Assembly (NCBI GenBank): GCA_023897205.1
Contig: JAHWDD010000006.1
Span: 3,162,001-3,226,000 of the forward strand
Origin: Exophiala sp. HKRS030
Taxonomy: Eukaryota; Ascomycota; Eurotiomycetes; Chaetothyriales; Herpotrichiellaceae
Direction: 5' to 3'
DNA: 64,000 bases
The translations under genes and the position numbers were made by a program. The notes beneath the pieces are model-generated. The model saw only the letters and a program-made list of their open reading frames with translations. It was not told the origin of the DNA and ran no database searches. Below, in pieces: positions 22,597 to 35,300 of the stretch. Every line of letters starts with the position of its first letter. Position 1 is the first letter of the stretch.

Positions 22597-23389
22597 GATG
22601 AATCGGGTGTCTACTGGACAATGACAGTGAGACAACTTCAATGCGCAAATCAATGCGCAAGGACAAGAAATGAACAACTCTTGGTTGAAGGGGTATCAAG
22701 ATGAAGAAGCAGATGGAGAAGCAAAGACTGTGTCCCCAAGATGAAAAAATAATCCAAATGGGAAGACGGAGGTTGGTGTTTTCTCGCTTGTGTCTTTCCC
22801 TAGGATACGGAGCCACGAGGGCCCTCGGCCTCCCCAGGTAGGAAGTTAGGTAGGTTGTTAGTTCGTTAGCCACCTGTGGGTAGCAGGCGGAATCATCAGA
22901 ACCTTCCCCCATACGTATCCTCCATAGGGGATGGCGTCACCTGTTCATGCGATTTGGCGTTTGTTCCCAAGCACGACATGGACGTCCAGGCGGCAATTCA
23001 ACCGAGCTTAAGCCCGAGGCAAGTCCCTATTGGTGTCAGCGATGGTGAAATCGACCCCAAGAACCTCAATTGGGGAGTTGTTAGGCTCTCGGCGGCGCTA
23101 AAATGGAATTCTAGGCTTCTAGCCTCCAGACCTTCCCCCTCAGCCCCTCCAAACTCCCGGCAACCACGTGGAGTCCAGACAACGCCGCATTTTCTATAAT
23201 TCCGCTCTCCGTCGATTCTCGGTCACACACACACAAAAATAATATTGAGGAGAGTACCACAAAGGTGGAATCGTCAGTCTCTGAACGCCAGTGGTTGAAA
23301 CATGCCGATAAAATCTTCGGAATTCAATTCGATCGACTTGTTCGATATCACAGTTGACTACATACATTAGGGGATCGCCAGAGCAATGA
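22597..23389. other. Intergenic, 0.8 kb
   Basis: The 5' flank of the frameshifted thioredoxin-like gene and the 3' flank of the SDR gene. A short CA repeat lies at about 23224-23235. A long minus-strand frame across 22289-22912 is a composite of promoter and one reading frame of the broken gene and is not called. Confidence 0.4.
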
Positions 23390-24167
23390 TTACTGCTGTT
23401 GCATTTTCCTGATCAAGTCCTCAATGTCACCGATCTTGATCTCAAAGGTCCAGTTCTCCTTCTCTTGAGCGTACAAGTCCCACAGCTTGCTTGCAATCAG
23501 CCGTGCATTCATGTCTGGATCATCATCACTGATGATTCCTCCAATGTTGACACTACCGACATGGACTCCTTGAGGACCAATTAATTGATTCAGACTCCCA
23601 GCGAAATTGTACTGTGCGGCCTTTTGAAGAGACAATGAAAAGAAGTCCCCGATAGGATGATCCCACAATCCACTGTTGCTGAACAAAATCGACGGGTGTG
23701 ATCCTTGTTCTTTGGCAACCGCCGTCAGATGAGGAATGGCCCAGGTTGCTGCCACGTACAGCCCAATATTCATGGTCTGTGGATGAGATCAAACTTCACT
23801 TCATTCTGTCACTGTCAAGAAACGACTCCCGTACCTTGAAATCCTCCAAGACATATTCCGGACTGACCACACCAATCTTGCTTGGTTGAACCCTGGCGGC
23901 ATTGAAGTATACAACTTCTGGAACTCCCAGATCCTGTTCAACCTGGTCGAGTGTCGACTTTAGTGAACTGTGGTCTCCAACATCAACCGTATATGCTTTG
24001 ACTTGACTGTCGGGAGAAGACTCTTTGACGGCTGTCACATCCTCTTCCAATCGCCGAGTGTTCCTTGAAAGCAATGCAATTTTGAAACCTTTCTGCGCAA
24101 AGTTGAGAGCTGTTGCACGCCCAAGCCCAGGGCCGGTCCCCACAATGATGATCAACCTATTGACCAT
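23390..24167 (-). CDS. Atypical short-chain dehydrogenase/reductase-like protein
   Basis: Two exons on the minus strand, 23835-24167 and 23390-23776, with a 58 bp phase-0 intron (GTACGG...CACAG); 239 aa. The first true ATG is 24167 (MVNRLIIIVGTGPGLGRATA), which gives the Rossmann glycine motif in the form GTGPGLG at residues 10-16. RNTRRLEEDV and TVDVGDHSSL fit cofactor-binding positions, and VYFNAARV stands in place of NNAG. The strand with the usual catalytic serine is ILFSNSGLW (S144/S146), but no YxxxK follows: Lys163 is present in SLSLQKAAQ while the residue four before it is Leu159. The fold is therefore SDR, but normal dehydrogenase chemistry is doubtful. Substrate unknown. Confidence 0.82.
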
Positions 24168-26011
24168 GATTAACGACAACTAAGGTCTCTATGTGGACGG
24201 TAAGTTGGAGCGCTTTGGGGGTCTCCGATTCAGCGCAACTTGTGTGACTTTGGAATTTTTGGATCATGGCTGTCGGGTGACTTTTATACTATATTCCAAA
24301 TTTTCGACGATCAGCATCCACAAATTTCATACTCACATGCGTCATCAATTGCTGAGAACCCCGGGACACAAAGTCAAATACCATCTCTACAAGCCTGTCA
24401 GGCTATACGCAATATTCGAACTAGAGCGTACAAAATATAGTCTGCACATAACGTTGACTGCATTTCCATTCAAGCAAGGTACGTAGCCAAGGAGTATGAA
24501 GTTCTTGGCAACGGAGATCATGTTCGGCATTCCGCAGTAAACGACGGGCAGTCGTATCTCACGTTGTACGGGTAGTGGAGTAGAGCTTATTATCTGGGTG
24601 AGCACGAGGTGGTCGAAACTCTCTTGAGGGTCAAATATTCCCATACCCTCGACCTTTGCCCGCGGAGAAAGTGCAAAAGGGATCAAGTGGAGTATCCATG
24701 GTCCTGCAACTATGGAGTACTCGAGACGCGATGTAGGATCCTGCTCCGCGCAGGCTTATCTAAACCGCGCCCTCATAACGCTGTGCACCAACCACAGCAT
24801 TCTGGATTTTTCGATATATAGCTAGCACGTCTCGCCCGTTCGCAGATTCAAGCATTCTGTCTTCAGCGTGAGCTAGTTGTCTCGTTCATTCATGAAGAGT
24901 TGACCAGAAGAAATGGGAGATGATACTCAGTTGTCATAGAGTGGATTGCATCGGTGTCAGCAATGCCCGGTGTGGGTTGAATCGAGCATAAATTCAGGAT
25001 TCTCCGCTGGTATCCACTCATCTCGAGTCTGACCTGCTCAGATAATGTCTGCCGTCGACCCCGGCTGTCTGTTCGGACCAGTCGTGAAAGCACAACACCA
25101 ACAACAACAGACAAGCTCAAGAAGCTCTTCAGTGGCACCAATAACTTCTGGCAGGGAATGATCTTGTGGTGGGCCAAATATAAATATAGTACAAACCATT
25201 GGTTGTACTTTGGCTCGTCATCACCTACCCTCGTAGGAATGTGGTGCTTGATCCTATGACAGCAAGATCAAGGGTATATGGCTGTGAATACGGCTGAAAG
25301 GGCCTAGCACTTGCTAAAGTTTGAGATTGATCCTCTTTTGAATGCCGTGAGACTGTCGTCGAGCATTCCGCTGTTGACCATGTAGATGCATTGTCAGTCA
25401 CAGGCTTGAACACGTTCAATCAGCCAGGCCTATGTACTCGCCAGGACTTTTCTACCTCAAAGATGTCGTCTTTGGTGAGGTCTGCCCGGCTTCGAGACAT
25501 TGTCGCAGCACCTACCTAGATACCTCTGGTGATGGTCGCGATACTAGCTTGATCTTTTCATATTGCATTTGCTCCTTAGCCACTCTTTCTGTATGTCGTA
25601 GCGAGTCCAAAGTGGCATTTTTGTTAAGTTGTAGTGGAAAAGAGAGGATAGTAGCGCATCAAAGGAATGAGAAGAACTTCATTCTAGTTACTTTGCTGTG
25701 GTGTTGACCCTAACCTCAATCTTGGCAAGTTTCACTCGTTACCCCACGTTTTGGGAAATTCGCGGGGTCTCCGCAGAATCATAAAGAAGCCAGTCTGTAA
25801 CCAACCCATCCACTCACTCCCCCTCACCTGACCTTCAACGTTCTCACACCACAAACAACAAACAGCTCAATCAACACCAGCGATCAATTTTTCAAAACCC
25901 GAAAATTGTGCCTTGTCCATACCTAATCAGTTCTAAGCCTCTGAGCCTGCATTTGCACCTCCAAGTCCTCCCCTTCATATCTAGCTATCTTCACCATTCA
26001 CAACCATCAAG
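24168..26011. other. Intergenic, 1.84 kb
   Basis: Divergent upstream region of the SDR and DJ-1-like genes. A minus-strand frame at 24890-25177 (95 codons) opens with a hydrophobic stretch but has no other support. The last 200 bp are CT/CA-rich (CACTCCCCCTCACC and similar), like a fungal promoter and leader. Confidence 0.4.
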
Positions 26012-26948
26012 ATGAGTGCAATTCGTGACAACGCAGACAACGAGCCTATCAATGCGCTCGTCATCCTGTATGATGGAATGAGTCTTCTCGACTTTGCTGG
26101 ACCCGTCCAAGTCTTCCATCATGCTCAACACGATGTCAATAACCCAGGTTAGTAAAGACTGTCCGGCCGACTGAGCACACGACATGAAGTGCTAATCATC
26201 CAATCCTTGAATGGCAGACACCAAAGCCTTCGAAATCACCTACACCGCCCCCGACAAATACATCATGACCCATCAAGGCATTCAATTGAGTGCACAAATC
26301 CCACTCAAGGAGGCAAGAGACAATCTCGAGGACTACGATGTCCTCATTGTGCCCGGTGCTCCCAATGTTACCAAGATCGTCAAATCCGGCGGTCTACCAA
26401 TCCCACTCATCAAGGCCTTTGCCGACCTACAAACCGCAAACCCAGCTCGTGAGAGAACTCTTCTTGCTATCGACACAGCTGCCCTCTACCTTGCCAACCA
26501 AGGTCTCCTCCAAGGTCTCGGTGCCACCACCCATGCAGACTATTACATCAAATTGGAACATGCCTGTCAAGAAGCTGCGGCAAATGACACACAAGAACGC
26601 ACAGATGTAATGGAGGAGCGCTACGTTGTCAACAACGCTCGCTTCGACATTGGTGAGGACCTCGAAGAGAATCCCTACGTCTACAGCAAATCTCGTACAA
26701 AGTCCAATGCTCGCAAGGGCAGTCTTGCACGAAAAGAGAGCAACGCAAAACCCGAAAACCTTACACGCCGCAAGAGCATGAAGCTCGGTGGCCTACGTGT
26801 CATCACCAGCGGTGGTGCCGTTAGTGGTCTCGATGCCAGTTTGTATCTGGTCTCGGCCTTGGTCAGCCACGATTGTGCTCAAGAGGTGGCCAGACTTCTT
26901 GCTTATGATTGGGTCAAGGGCGTCGTTGTTGACACTATTGATGTTTAG
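26012..26948 (+). CDS. DJ-1/PfpI (class I glutamine amidotransferase-like) protein lacking the nucleophile cysteine
   Basis: Two exons, 26012-26147 and 26218-26948, with a 70 bp intron (GTTAGT...GGCAG); 288 aa. The frame is carried by NALVILYDGMSLLDFAGPVQVF, the classic first strand and helix of DJ-1/PfpI and AraC-type amidotransferase domains. DYDVLIVPGAP follows. At the nucleophile elbow, where families of this type have a cysteine before T-G/A-A, this protein has AIDTAALYLANQGLL, so Cys is replaced by Asp131. A Ser/Lys/Arg-rich insertion at about 205-235 carries RKGS, RKES and RRKS. The fold resumes with GGLRVITSGGAVSGLDASLY and VARLLAYDW. It is probably non-catalytic or of altered function. 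Confidence 0.87.
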
Positions 26949-27951
26949 ATGTGTGGAAACATTCTCTAGTCTTACAATTGCTGTAGACGAGAACAAGCTT
27001 CAAATGGTACAACTCGGGTTATAAAGCCAGTCATTGGAGGAACCACCACAAGAGAAATGGTATATGATCTTGAGAACCAGATACATGCTCGGAAAGAGCC
27101 CCAGACAGAGCCAGAAAAGAATGTAGCTAAGTAATGCAATTTCTTAGGCGAATGATCTGTTCCCGCGACATGAGATGTTTTTTCCTGCCCGAGGTATCTG
27201 TGATCTTGTAATGCAATGACTTTACCGTTGGGAATTGCCAGAAGCCAGTAAGAGAATTGTAGTTATCTCAACCTCTCACTAATATTTCCAAAACACGGTA
27301 GAGGGGGATCTCGATTGTAGAGGCATTTTGGCAGAAATACAACCCACATCCAAATTTGAGAGAACATGTGACTTTTGTAGGTTTACATGACCAAATTCAA
27401 GTGCTTCGAAAGGCAGAAAGTAAGCATATTGGCAATTGAGCATAGGTTGCTGTGCTTTGTGCGCTCGTCCGGTTGACGATTTCTTCCCGAAGTGAGCTTC
27501 ACTTATGGTTGTTCAACTCCTACTGCCATTCCCGCCGGATAATGGTTTCACGTAAGGCATGAAGTGTTGTACAAAGCCTCACTCAATTCAAGGAGTTTCT
27601 CAGCAAGCCAACAGAAGTTCTGACATGCTGTCTCGTTTTTTCGATTCTTACCTTGTTCCAAGCTCGAAATGTTGGTGATATTTTAATGCTGTTGTCAGAC
27701 ACAAGCCTGTGACCAAGGCCAGCACGTGGGTCCGCCAGTGAAACTGGCTGCGTTTCTGCGTCAGACATATCTTTCGTCATTCACCAGCAAAGGATCTCTC
27801 GCCAAGATATTGCCAAGACTTACACACACTGGGAAATTCGCAGGACGGAAGTTTGTGAATTGCAGATTGCGAGAACCTCAATTGCCACGACCGACCACCC
27901 ACCTCTTTCAACGACCTCCCATTCCTCCACCACACAACGACACAATTCAAG
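26949..27951. other. Intergenic, 1.0 kb
   Basis: The 3' flank of the DJ-1-like gene and the promoter of the uL4 gene. The last 80 bp are C-rich and pyrimidine-rich (CCACCCACCTCTTTC), typical of fungal ribosomal protein leaders. No other gene is seen. Confidence 0.45.
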
Positions 27952-29396
27952 ATGTCGAGCCGTCCTACCGTCGGTATCTTGGGCGCTGATGGCAAGAGCA
28001 GCGGCGAGACTCACACTCTCCCTGCCGTCTTCAGTGCACCAATCCGTCCCGATATTGTCCAGTACGATTCCCAAGCCCCGAATTCCAACCAACTGCTCTC
28101 GCACAAAAGAAGATTTTGCGGATGAAGAATAGAGAGGAGAAAACATGAAAAAACATGGCAGCTAACGAGGTTTTCTGTGTAGGAGCGTCCATACCGGACT
28201 TGCAAAGAACAAGAGACAACCATATGCCGTGAGCGAGAAGGCCGGTGAACAGACTTCAGCCGAGTCATGGGGAACTGGTGGGTTTTTCCTTTTCGATCTT
28301 GTCCTTTGACAAGGGCACAAAACTTGCAAAACAAGAAATATACAATGGGCATTATCATCTAACATGTCTTCAATCAGGTCGTGCCGTCGCACGTATTCCT
28401 CGTGTCTCTGGAGGAGGTACACACCGAGCAGGTCAAGCAGCCTTCGGTAACCAATGTCGATCCGGTCGTATGTTCGCACCCACCAAGGTGTGGCGCAAGT
28501 GGCATCAGAAGGTCAACGTTGGACAGAGGTATGGCGAAATTTCCTTTGAAACTCCCCCTTCCAGCCAAGCTCCCCCAAACCAAATCCGCAGCAAGGAAAA
28601 ATCAAACTGACAAGAGAACCCTTTCACCAGACGATTCGCAACCGCATCAGCCATCGCAGCCAGCTCCGTTCCAGCTCTCCTCCTCGCCCGCGGCCACCGC
28701 ATCTCAACCGTGCCCGAAGTGCCACTCGTCGTATCCAGCAAAGCATTCGAAGGCGCCGCCTTGATCAAGACGTCCGCGGCCGCTGCACTCCTCAAAGCCG
28801 TCGGTGCCGGCCCTGACATCGTCAAGGTTCAGAAATCCCGCAAACTGCGCGCCGGCAAAGGTAAACTACGAAACCGCCGCCACCGCCAACGCCGCGGCCC
28901 ATTGGTCGTGTACAACCCGGAGACTGACGGCCGCGAGCTCGTGCGCGCATTCCGCAACATTCCCGGCGTCGAGACATCGTCAGTGTTCTCGCTGAACCTG
29001 CTCCAGCTCGCACCCGGCGGCCACCTCGGACGATTCATCATCTGGACATCTGCGGCGTTTGCATCGCTCGACACCATCTACGGATCGACAACAGAGCCAT
29101 CGGCGCTGAAGAAGGACTTCCTGCTGCCATCCAACGTCGTGTCCAACGCCGACGTCACCCGTCTGATCAACAGCTCTGAGATCCAGTCCGTGCTCAAGGA
29201 GCCCAAGGGCTACGCCGTCACCAAGCGCGGCCACGTCCAGAAGAAGAACCCGCTACGCAACAGACAGGTCCTGCTCCGTCTCAACCCCTATGCCGCTCAG
29301 TACTCCAAGGAGAAGATCGGCCAGAAGTCGCTCGGCGACCAGGGCAAGCCTGAGGCCGTCAGCGACAAGTTCTTCGAGACTCTGCACGAGAACTAG
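27952..29396 (+). CDS. RPL4: 60S ribosomal protein L4 (uL4)
   Basis: Four exons: 27952-28061, 28183-28277, 28378-28528 and 28631-29396. The 121, 100 and 102 bp introns all have GT-AG ends, giving 373 aa, the expected size for fungal uL4. The splices restore [20 protein letters not shown], then [17 protein letters not shown], then [15 protein letters not shown]. The characteristic extended loop lies in [21 protein letters not shown]. The C-terminal extension is Lys-rich ([20 protein letters not shown]). uL4 lines the exit tunnel of the cytosolic ribosome. The start is fixed by [15 protein letters not shown]. Codon use in exon 4 is strongly biased to C/G third positions, unlike its neighbours, as expected for a highly expressed gene. 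Confidence 0.97.
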
Positions 29397-32300
29397 GTTC
29401 CTTTTTCAACGCAATTTCTTCCTTTTTATCAAGAGCAACATCACGGTCCAGGGGTTTCGAGGTGTCGAGAATGATGTAGTCGTTCGTCGCTTTCACGAAT
29501 GGAATATGGCTACGTAGACGCGAGGATGGCGATGAAGACGCTGGTTGCCACTCCCCTCAGGGGAGAGAGCGAAGAATGGCCAGATTCAATATGGTTCCTG
29601 AATAGAGAATGTTCGACTGCCGACTGGCTGGTCCTGCGAGCTTGCGCTGTAACCAGATCTCACTCAGTCTAGGTAGCTAGCAAAAATCATGAATCGAGAA
29701 CGCTGAAACCAATCATTTCTATTACATCAGACTGATCAATTGATATCATGGTATCGCTGGTCGGATGGGCAAGGAATGCTATGCTGCTCTCAAATGTCCC
29801 TTCGTCTCCAGTATCGCCACGCAGGCGCCATCAGTTCGCGAAACTGAGTATTGCCCTGTGTGCTATAAGAGCGCTGTCTGCCTCAACATCTTCCAAATCA
29901 TGAGCCTTGGGTCTGTAGTTTTGGCATGGAACGACTAACGTTGGATCTTTATACTCCGAAGAAAAGGAGACACCTACGAGAGGCACAATCAGCACTGGGC
30001 GTAGCTCGAGCGAGTTGGGTAGATATTTCCCTGTTTCAGCGCAATTAGAGGAGGAAGTTGATCGAGGTCTGACAGCGTGTAACTCATATGACGGACCGAA
30101 ACAGGACAAGTACCGGCGCCAGGCCAGTGTTCTTGACATACAACATATCACTATAGCCCTAAGCTATGACTTCAATACTTAAAACGCAGCCAGCACTGCG
30201 ACCGCGGCAATCCCCTCGGATTGTGAACGGAAGGAATCCATGTGTTGATCAGTGGCCATCGAGCCATAATTACGACCTCAGGGAATGGTCTTCTCATATC
30301 ACGAAAAAGTCATCTTACTGAAAACAGCCTTCCCTCGGATCCTGTAGCGTTGGTCGCAGTGATTGTTACGTTCCAACTGTTGGACATTAGGCGGCCAGTA
30401 TATCACTAAGGATTGTGGCAAGCCCTCAAAAGGCTCTGCATGCCTGGCCTGTCATGGGAGCAGTCAGCTATACTGGCCCCGGTATTGGCAAGCATGTCAT
30501 CAGTCAACGTTTGCGCAGGAAAGGTTCTGTGGCAAATGACCAAGGTCCAACAAAGAGCGGACCTAGGAAGGTTCGTGCAAAGTACTTTGCGCGGACGATC
30601 AATCAATGGTAGACCTTTTCGACGTCCCTACCTTGTTGATCCCTTCTCTTAGCTCGCTGACAACAGTGGATTGACCAAATGAAGCGGGCTAGCCGTTAAT
30701 ACTTTGCATAGGGAGCAAATAGGCTCTGGAATGGCGAGGGCTAAGCCTGTAGAAGCAGTAATGGACATGAGATAGGGGTCGATCAACGAGAAAAAGTCGA
30801 CTTTCACTGATGGCTCGGATGGATCTGCTGAGCTGCACAATGGATTGTATGACGTTGGCAACGCTTCTTACTGGAATGCTAAATTTACGCATTCCTCCAA
30901 ACATGAAAGCCTTGGAAATCGTCGAAGGCTAGGTAGGTAGTGCGAAGCACGCCTTGTGGCTAATGAGCCAAAGCTGCACAAGGTTCGACCGGGTAAGAAA
31001 TGTCTGGAAATCAACATTGGTGGATGTATCATCCCTATGGCCAATGTGTATCTCTGTTCACCCTGCATCGGAGGGACATATGTCCGGGAAGATCCGTCTG
31101 GGAGGTAGGAAGGCCCTCGGGACGAGTTACAAGATAAAGGGGTTAAAAAAAGGTCTCGAGACGGGTTATCAAGCAGATCTTCTTGGCTTACGACTCGCGA
31201 AGAATCAAGCACAATGATACCTTGCGTGTAAGCGTGCGTCGCAGTTGTTGACGTCTTTACTTTGTTTAAAGTGTGGATCCCGGCACCTCAAATAGACCTA
31301 ACGCCAATATTGACTGAATTTGGACTTTGTTAAGGTTTCCCAGGACACCAGCAGCCAGCAAAGATGCGATTGCATGGGTCTGGTCTCCGGGATTCAATGT
31401 GGACCAGGGAGTGATACACGCTGTAAAAGCGGAAAACAGAGTTCTTTTGGAGGAGATCCATTTCTTCTCACAATTGAGAGTCTTAAATCCTAACTTCAGA
31501 GGCATTGTCAGCCACATCTTATACTCCGTACACTGGCAGTGTAAATTTTCAGGCGGGTCGGTCCCTGGCGAACCTTGAGTCAAGTGAAAAGGGACACAAC
31601 ACGATTGCGCCTTGGAAAGCGATAAGCCAGCGAGACTCGTATTGGAATATCACGCTACTTCGGAAATCAAGAGTGCAGGTTATTGTAAGCCATGAAGGTG
31701 TAGGTAAAAGTTTGGTGGACCAAACAAGGCTTAGGCAGAGCCAGATCGGTTCGATAGCCGCAATATCAGAGTTTGTCGGTGGATAGTTTGAAGTTATGCC
31801 GAAGAGAATATCGAACGCTGCGGTCATGGATTACGCAAAAACTGTCGGATAACTTTGCGAAACTGACAAATACTCGGTATGCGATAGATGTTGACGTGTA
31901 ACAGCTCACGCATTCTGTGGTTGGAAATGGGATCCGAGAGTTGCCGAAGAATGATGTTGGACTGAAAACGGGAAGCTCCGGGTGATCTATCAGGAGTCAC
32001 CGCTGAGACGGCCTACTGCAGGAGACTGTATGAGATGTACGCTGGACGACAAGGACCAGGTCATAAACGATTCAAAGATATCCAAAAAGTCAGTAATCGC
32101 GTAAAGACAATTGGTTGACTTCTAGGAGTCAGAGCTTGTAGCTGCTTCGGGACTCACAGGTGTCCGAAGAAGTCGTGGGATGAAGAGACTCGAGATGGTC
32201 GAATCCATTGATGGTGGTGTTTGGAGGTGAATTGTAGTCATGTGGAGGTGTTTCGTATTTCCACCTACGCTGCAGTTGCCGACAGTAGCAATCTGCGAAT

Positions 32301-35300
32301 GTTAGACAGAGGAGAATGGGTAAAGTTCAAAATAGCTTTGTCAAGACTCAAATGTGCCGCTTTCCAATTGAAAAGATGGTCCATTGAATGATGTGTAACT
32401 CAATTGGCATTTACCTTTGAAGCCAAAGGTGGTAGACTGTGCGACTAGCGATGGTCAAGGTCTATGCCAGCCGTGTCTGAGGATTGTGGTACTCGGTACT
32501 GAGTATCTGGGTTGCCTAAGTGGGAGAAATCAAGGTTTGTATACTCACTCCGTACGTTGTCAATCTCAGTTGTCGGTATGATAGAGTGAGAGTCTTCAAA
32601 CAGTATTAGACGTGTAGACGTGAGGTCTGAGGTGTCATGTGGCTTTGAATTTGGATGTCTGGGAATTTGGGGATGCCTTAGGTAAGGAAGGTGCCACCCA
32701 CGCGAGTGACAGTAGGATGGGGCTCTTGAGAAGGAGCGACCGGACTGGACACCAACTAAACTAAGGAGGAGGTACTTAGCATCTTGAAGGATACCGCATT
32801 GGTTGTTTCAAGCGGCAAGTTTTCTTTTCGATTCGTTGGACAATAAGTACCGAATTCTCAGAGATGACAAACTTGTTGTATGAAGAACCTCTGGAGCGAG
32901 GACGGACACACGGAGGACGGGTTCCAAACTACTGTACCTACTGGACATGCTCCTATCTCAACTTTGATTCTGCCTTCGACCATAGCCCATCTGTGCCAAA
33001 CCTTCACCTGAACCGAAACTCTGCTATTCTGAACTTTAATTCTCCAGACCAATCGATGAAAAGGGCTCGAGGTTCAAGTCCACTGCTGATTCGAACAGGA
33101 AAAAGCCGTCGGAAGAGCCATCACTAACCGTTCATCGCACTGCGCTTACGTGACTGTGCCTGACCACCAATGTATCTTTGGTGAGTGGTGAGTGTACCCA
33201 CGTTTCGGTTAATTTCTGGAGCTATCTCTGTCGGATCCTCAACAAGTGCGGAGCCCGATTCCCCTAGGAGGAAGTCTGGAGATGAAATGATGGCGGTGGT
33301 TCGGCACTTGCAATCCAAGATTGGGGAGATTGATCCCATCAACACTTTCAGAAGCACAAACCTATCAAGTTCACGACCATTGGTAATGAATACCAAACAA
33401 CGAGACTGCACTAGTTATCATCCGGACCATTGCCCCATCCGGTTCCGGCTCGTTGTGCCGTGCAACTTCGAATCTTGATGCAGATTCAACGGGTCGACCA
33501 AGTTTGTTTCCAGTCGGATGGGGGACAGGTCTGGACCTTTCTGGGCTGTCTCTCCTGACCAGGTTGACGGCCACAAATGACGCTTGTCTGGTTCCTTTAG
33601 GCGGTAATGAAGAAGTCCAGGACCGGGTAGCCATGACCCAAGGTCCAACGAGCGTCACTCGGCGACATGGCCACCACGAGTCCATGACCCTTCGCTTCAA
33701 GGTTGTCTGCCCCTTGGCACTCCACATGGCCGTTTTGGCGTGGCTGCATCGTGCAAATGTCAGAATCAGGTAAAGCGCGACCTCTATTCAAGCTACTGCT
33801 GGTGTTTGTCATGCCTAAAGCGTGAGCTCTGCCTCTGCCACTAACTCTAAGTATGGCAGCCCTTCAGTCCTCCAATGAGACGCAACCACCCCCTTTGATG
33901 TAAGAGCCTTGGGTTCCAACTACTGCCGAGAAGCTGGAGGCTAAAGCTACTCCGAGGAGATTCCAGTCTAATCCGTCCACTAGTGAGTGAGGAGCCGAAA
34001 GCCATCACCCCACCTGCCCAGCAAACATCACGCCAGGCGGAGGGGCCGCATTGTGGGCGCAAAGGTGTCGTCGACCGCCTGGACTTGGACTCTATTCCTG
34101 GAATCGGATGTCACTTTCTCGGACGCTGTGCAATGCTGCTAACTTGGCACCAACTTGCTCCGTCTCCCCCGGGATGTTGTGGCTGAACCACCGCATATTA
34201 TCAATCTCATGTGAGGCGAAACTTGTAAACTTGTCAATACAGAATACTGCACAGACTACAGAAGTGACACATTATTAGTGTTGATTTTCACTTTCCTCCA
34301 GGGATGCAAGTTGGTGCTCGACAACTAGCCGTCCGTGCTCTCAACTCCACCCTCTGTTAGTCACGGTTGTGGCAGCGGCAACGTGTATCAAAGTTCCGCC
34401 ATGATTTTACTCCGAAGAGACAAGGAGCTGATTGTGTCCGAATGCGACACGGTCTGCCGTGTGGCTGTAGCTTTGTAAGGAGCTGTCAAACTCTGTCGAG
34501 AAGATCATATGTACGGCGTCTTAACTGAAGAAGCCTCTAGCTCGTGGTTGTGGACTTGATCGTCACTGTCGATACTCAGTAGTGGGAGGTGTCACTGTCA
34601 ACCACGGGCACCGTGTACGCTACCCGTCCTTGATTCTTTGATGGTATCATGGGCGTCCCACTGCTGTCGACCAATGCCGATACCTGCAGAAATAGCTGGT
34701 GGAGTGGTCCTCTGCCAGGCGTGGTGGGAGGCGTGGCAAACATGGTGGACAATTCAGCTGTTCACGATTGTGATGGCACGGTGGGTCACACAAATGCTCA
34801 ATCTCCTCCATGGTCCTATCGTCGATTGCAGGGCATGCAGGGACACTAAACCGTCTTGTTGCAAAACATTCGTGGAAGCTGTCACTAGTCAAATGACGCG
34901 GGTGACGACCGTTAGCGCTAAATTCGAGTCTTTTCGCTTAAGAAGACAAAGAGCTGAAGGAATGTCTCGGGCTGGCGTAGCTGGTTGCTGCTGGTGAGGA
35001 AGAAAAGGGCAAGGGATTGACCGAGTAGTTTCACTTGGCAAGCAAATGAGCCGCTCCTGAGTGGAATCGCTAATTGGCGATCACACCAAACCTCGACACG
35101 GCGCACACTACCCAAGAGGGTTTCGCCAATCAAGTCACGAGTCGATACTGCTCGAACGAAAAGTCCGGTGCATTTCTGAACCAAGGCTCAACAAGAACCG
35201 ATATCGCCGATTGGGAAAGAGAGGCAATCTGGTTCTCTGGCAATCTCCCAATCATCTTGGACAGATTCAGCCACCCGGGGTAGAAGAGCCTGGGGAATGC

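Noticed and set aside
22289..22912. 207-codon minus-strand frame upstream of the thioredoxin-like gene
   Set aside because: It joins promoter sequence to one of the three frames of the broken gene; its N-terminal half shows no protein-like conservation.
33060..33100. GAGGTTCAAGTCC, resembling a tRNA T-loop
   Set aside because: No anticodon arm or acceptor stem pairs with it in either direction.
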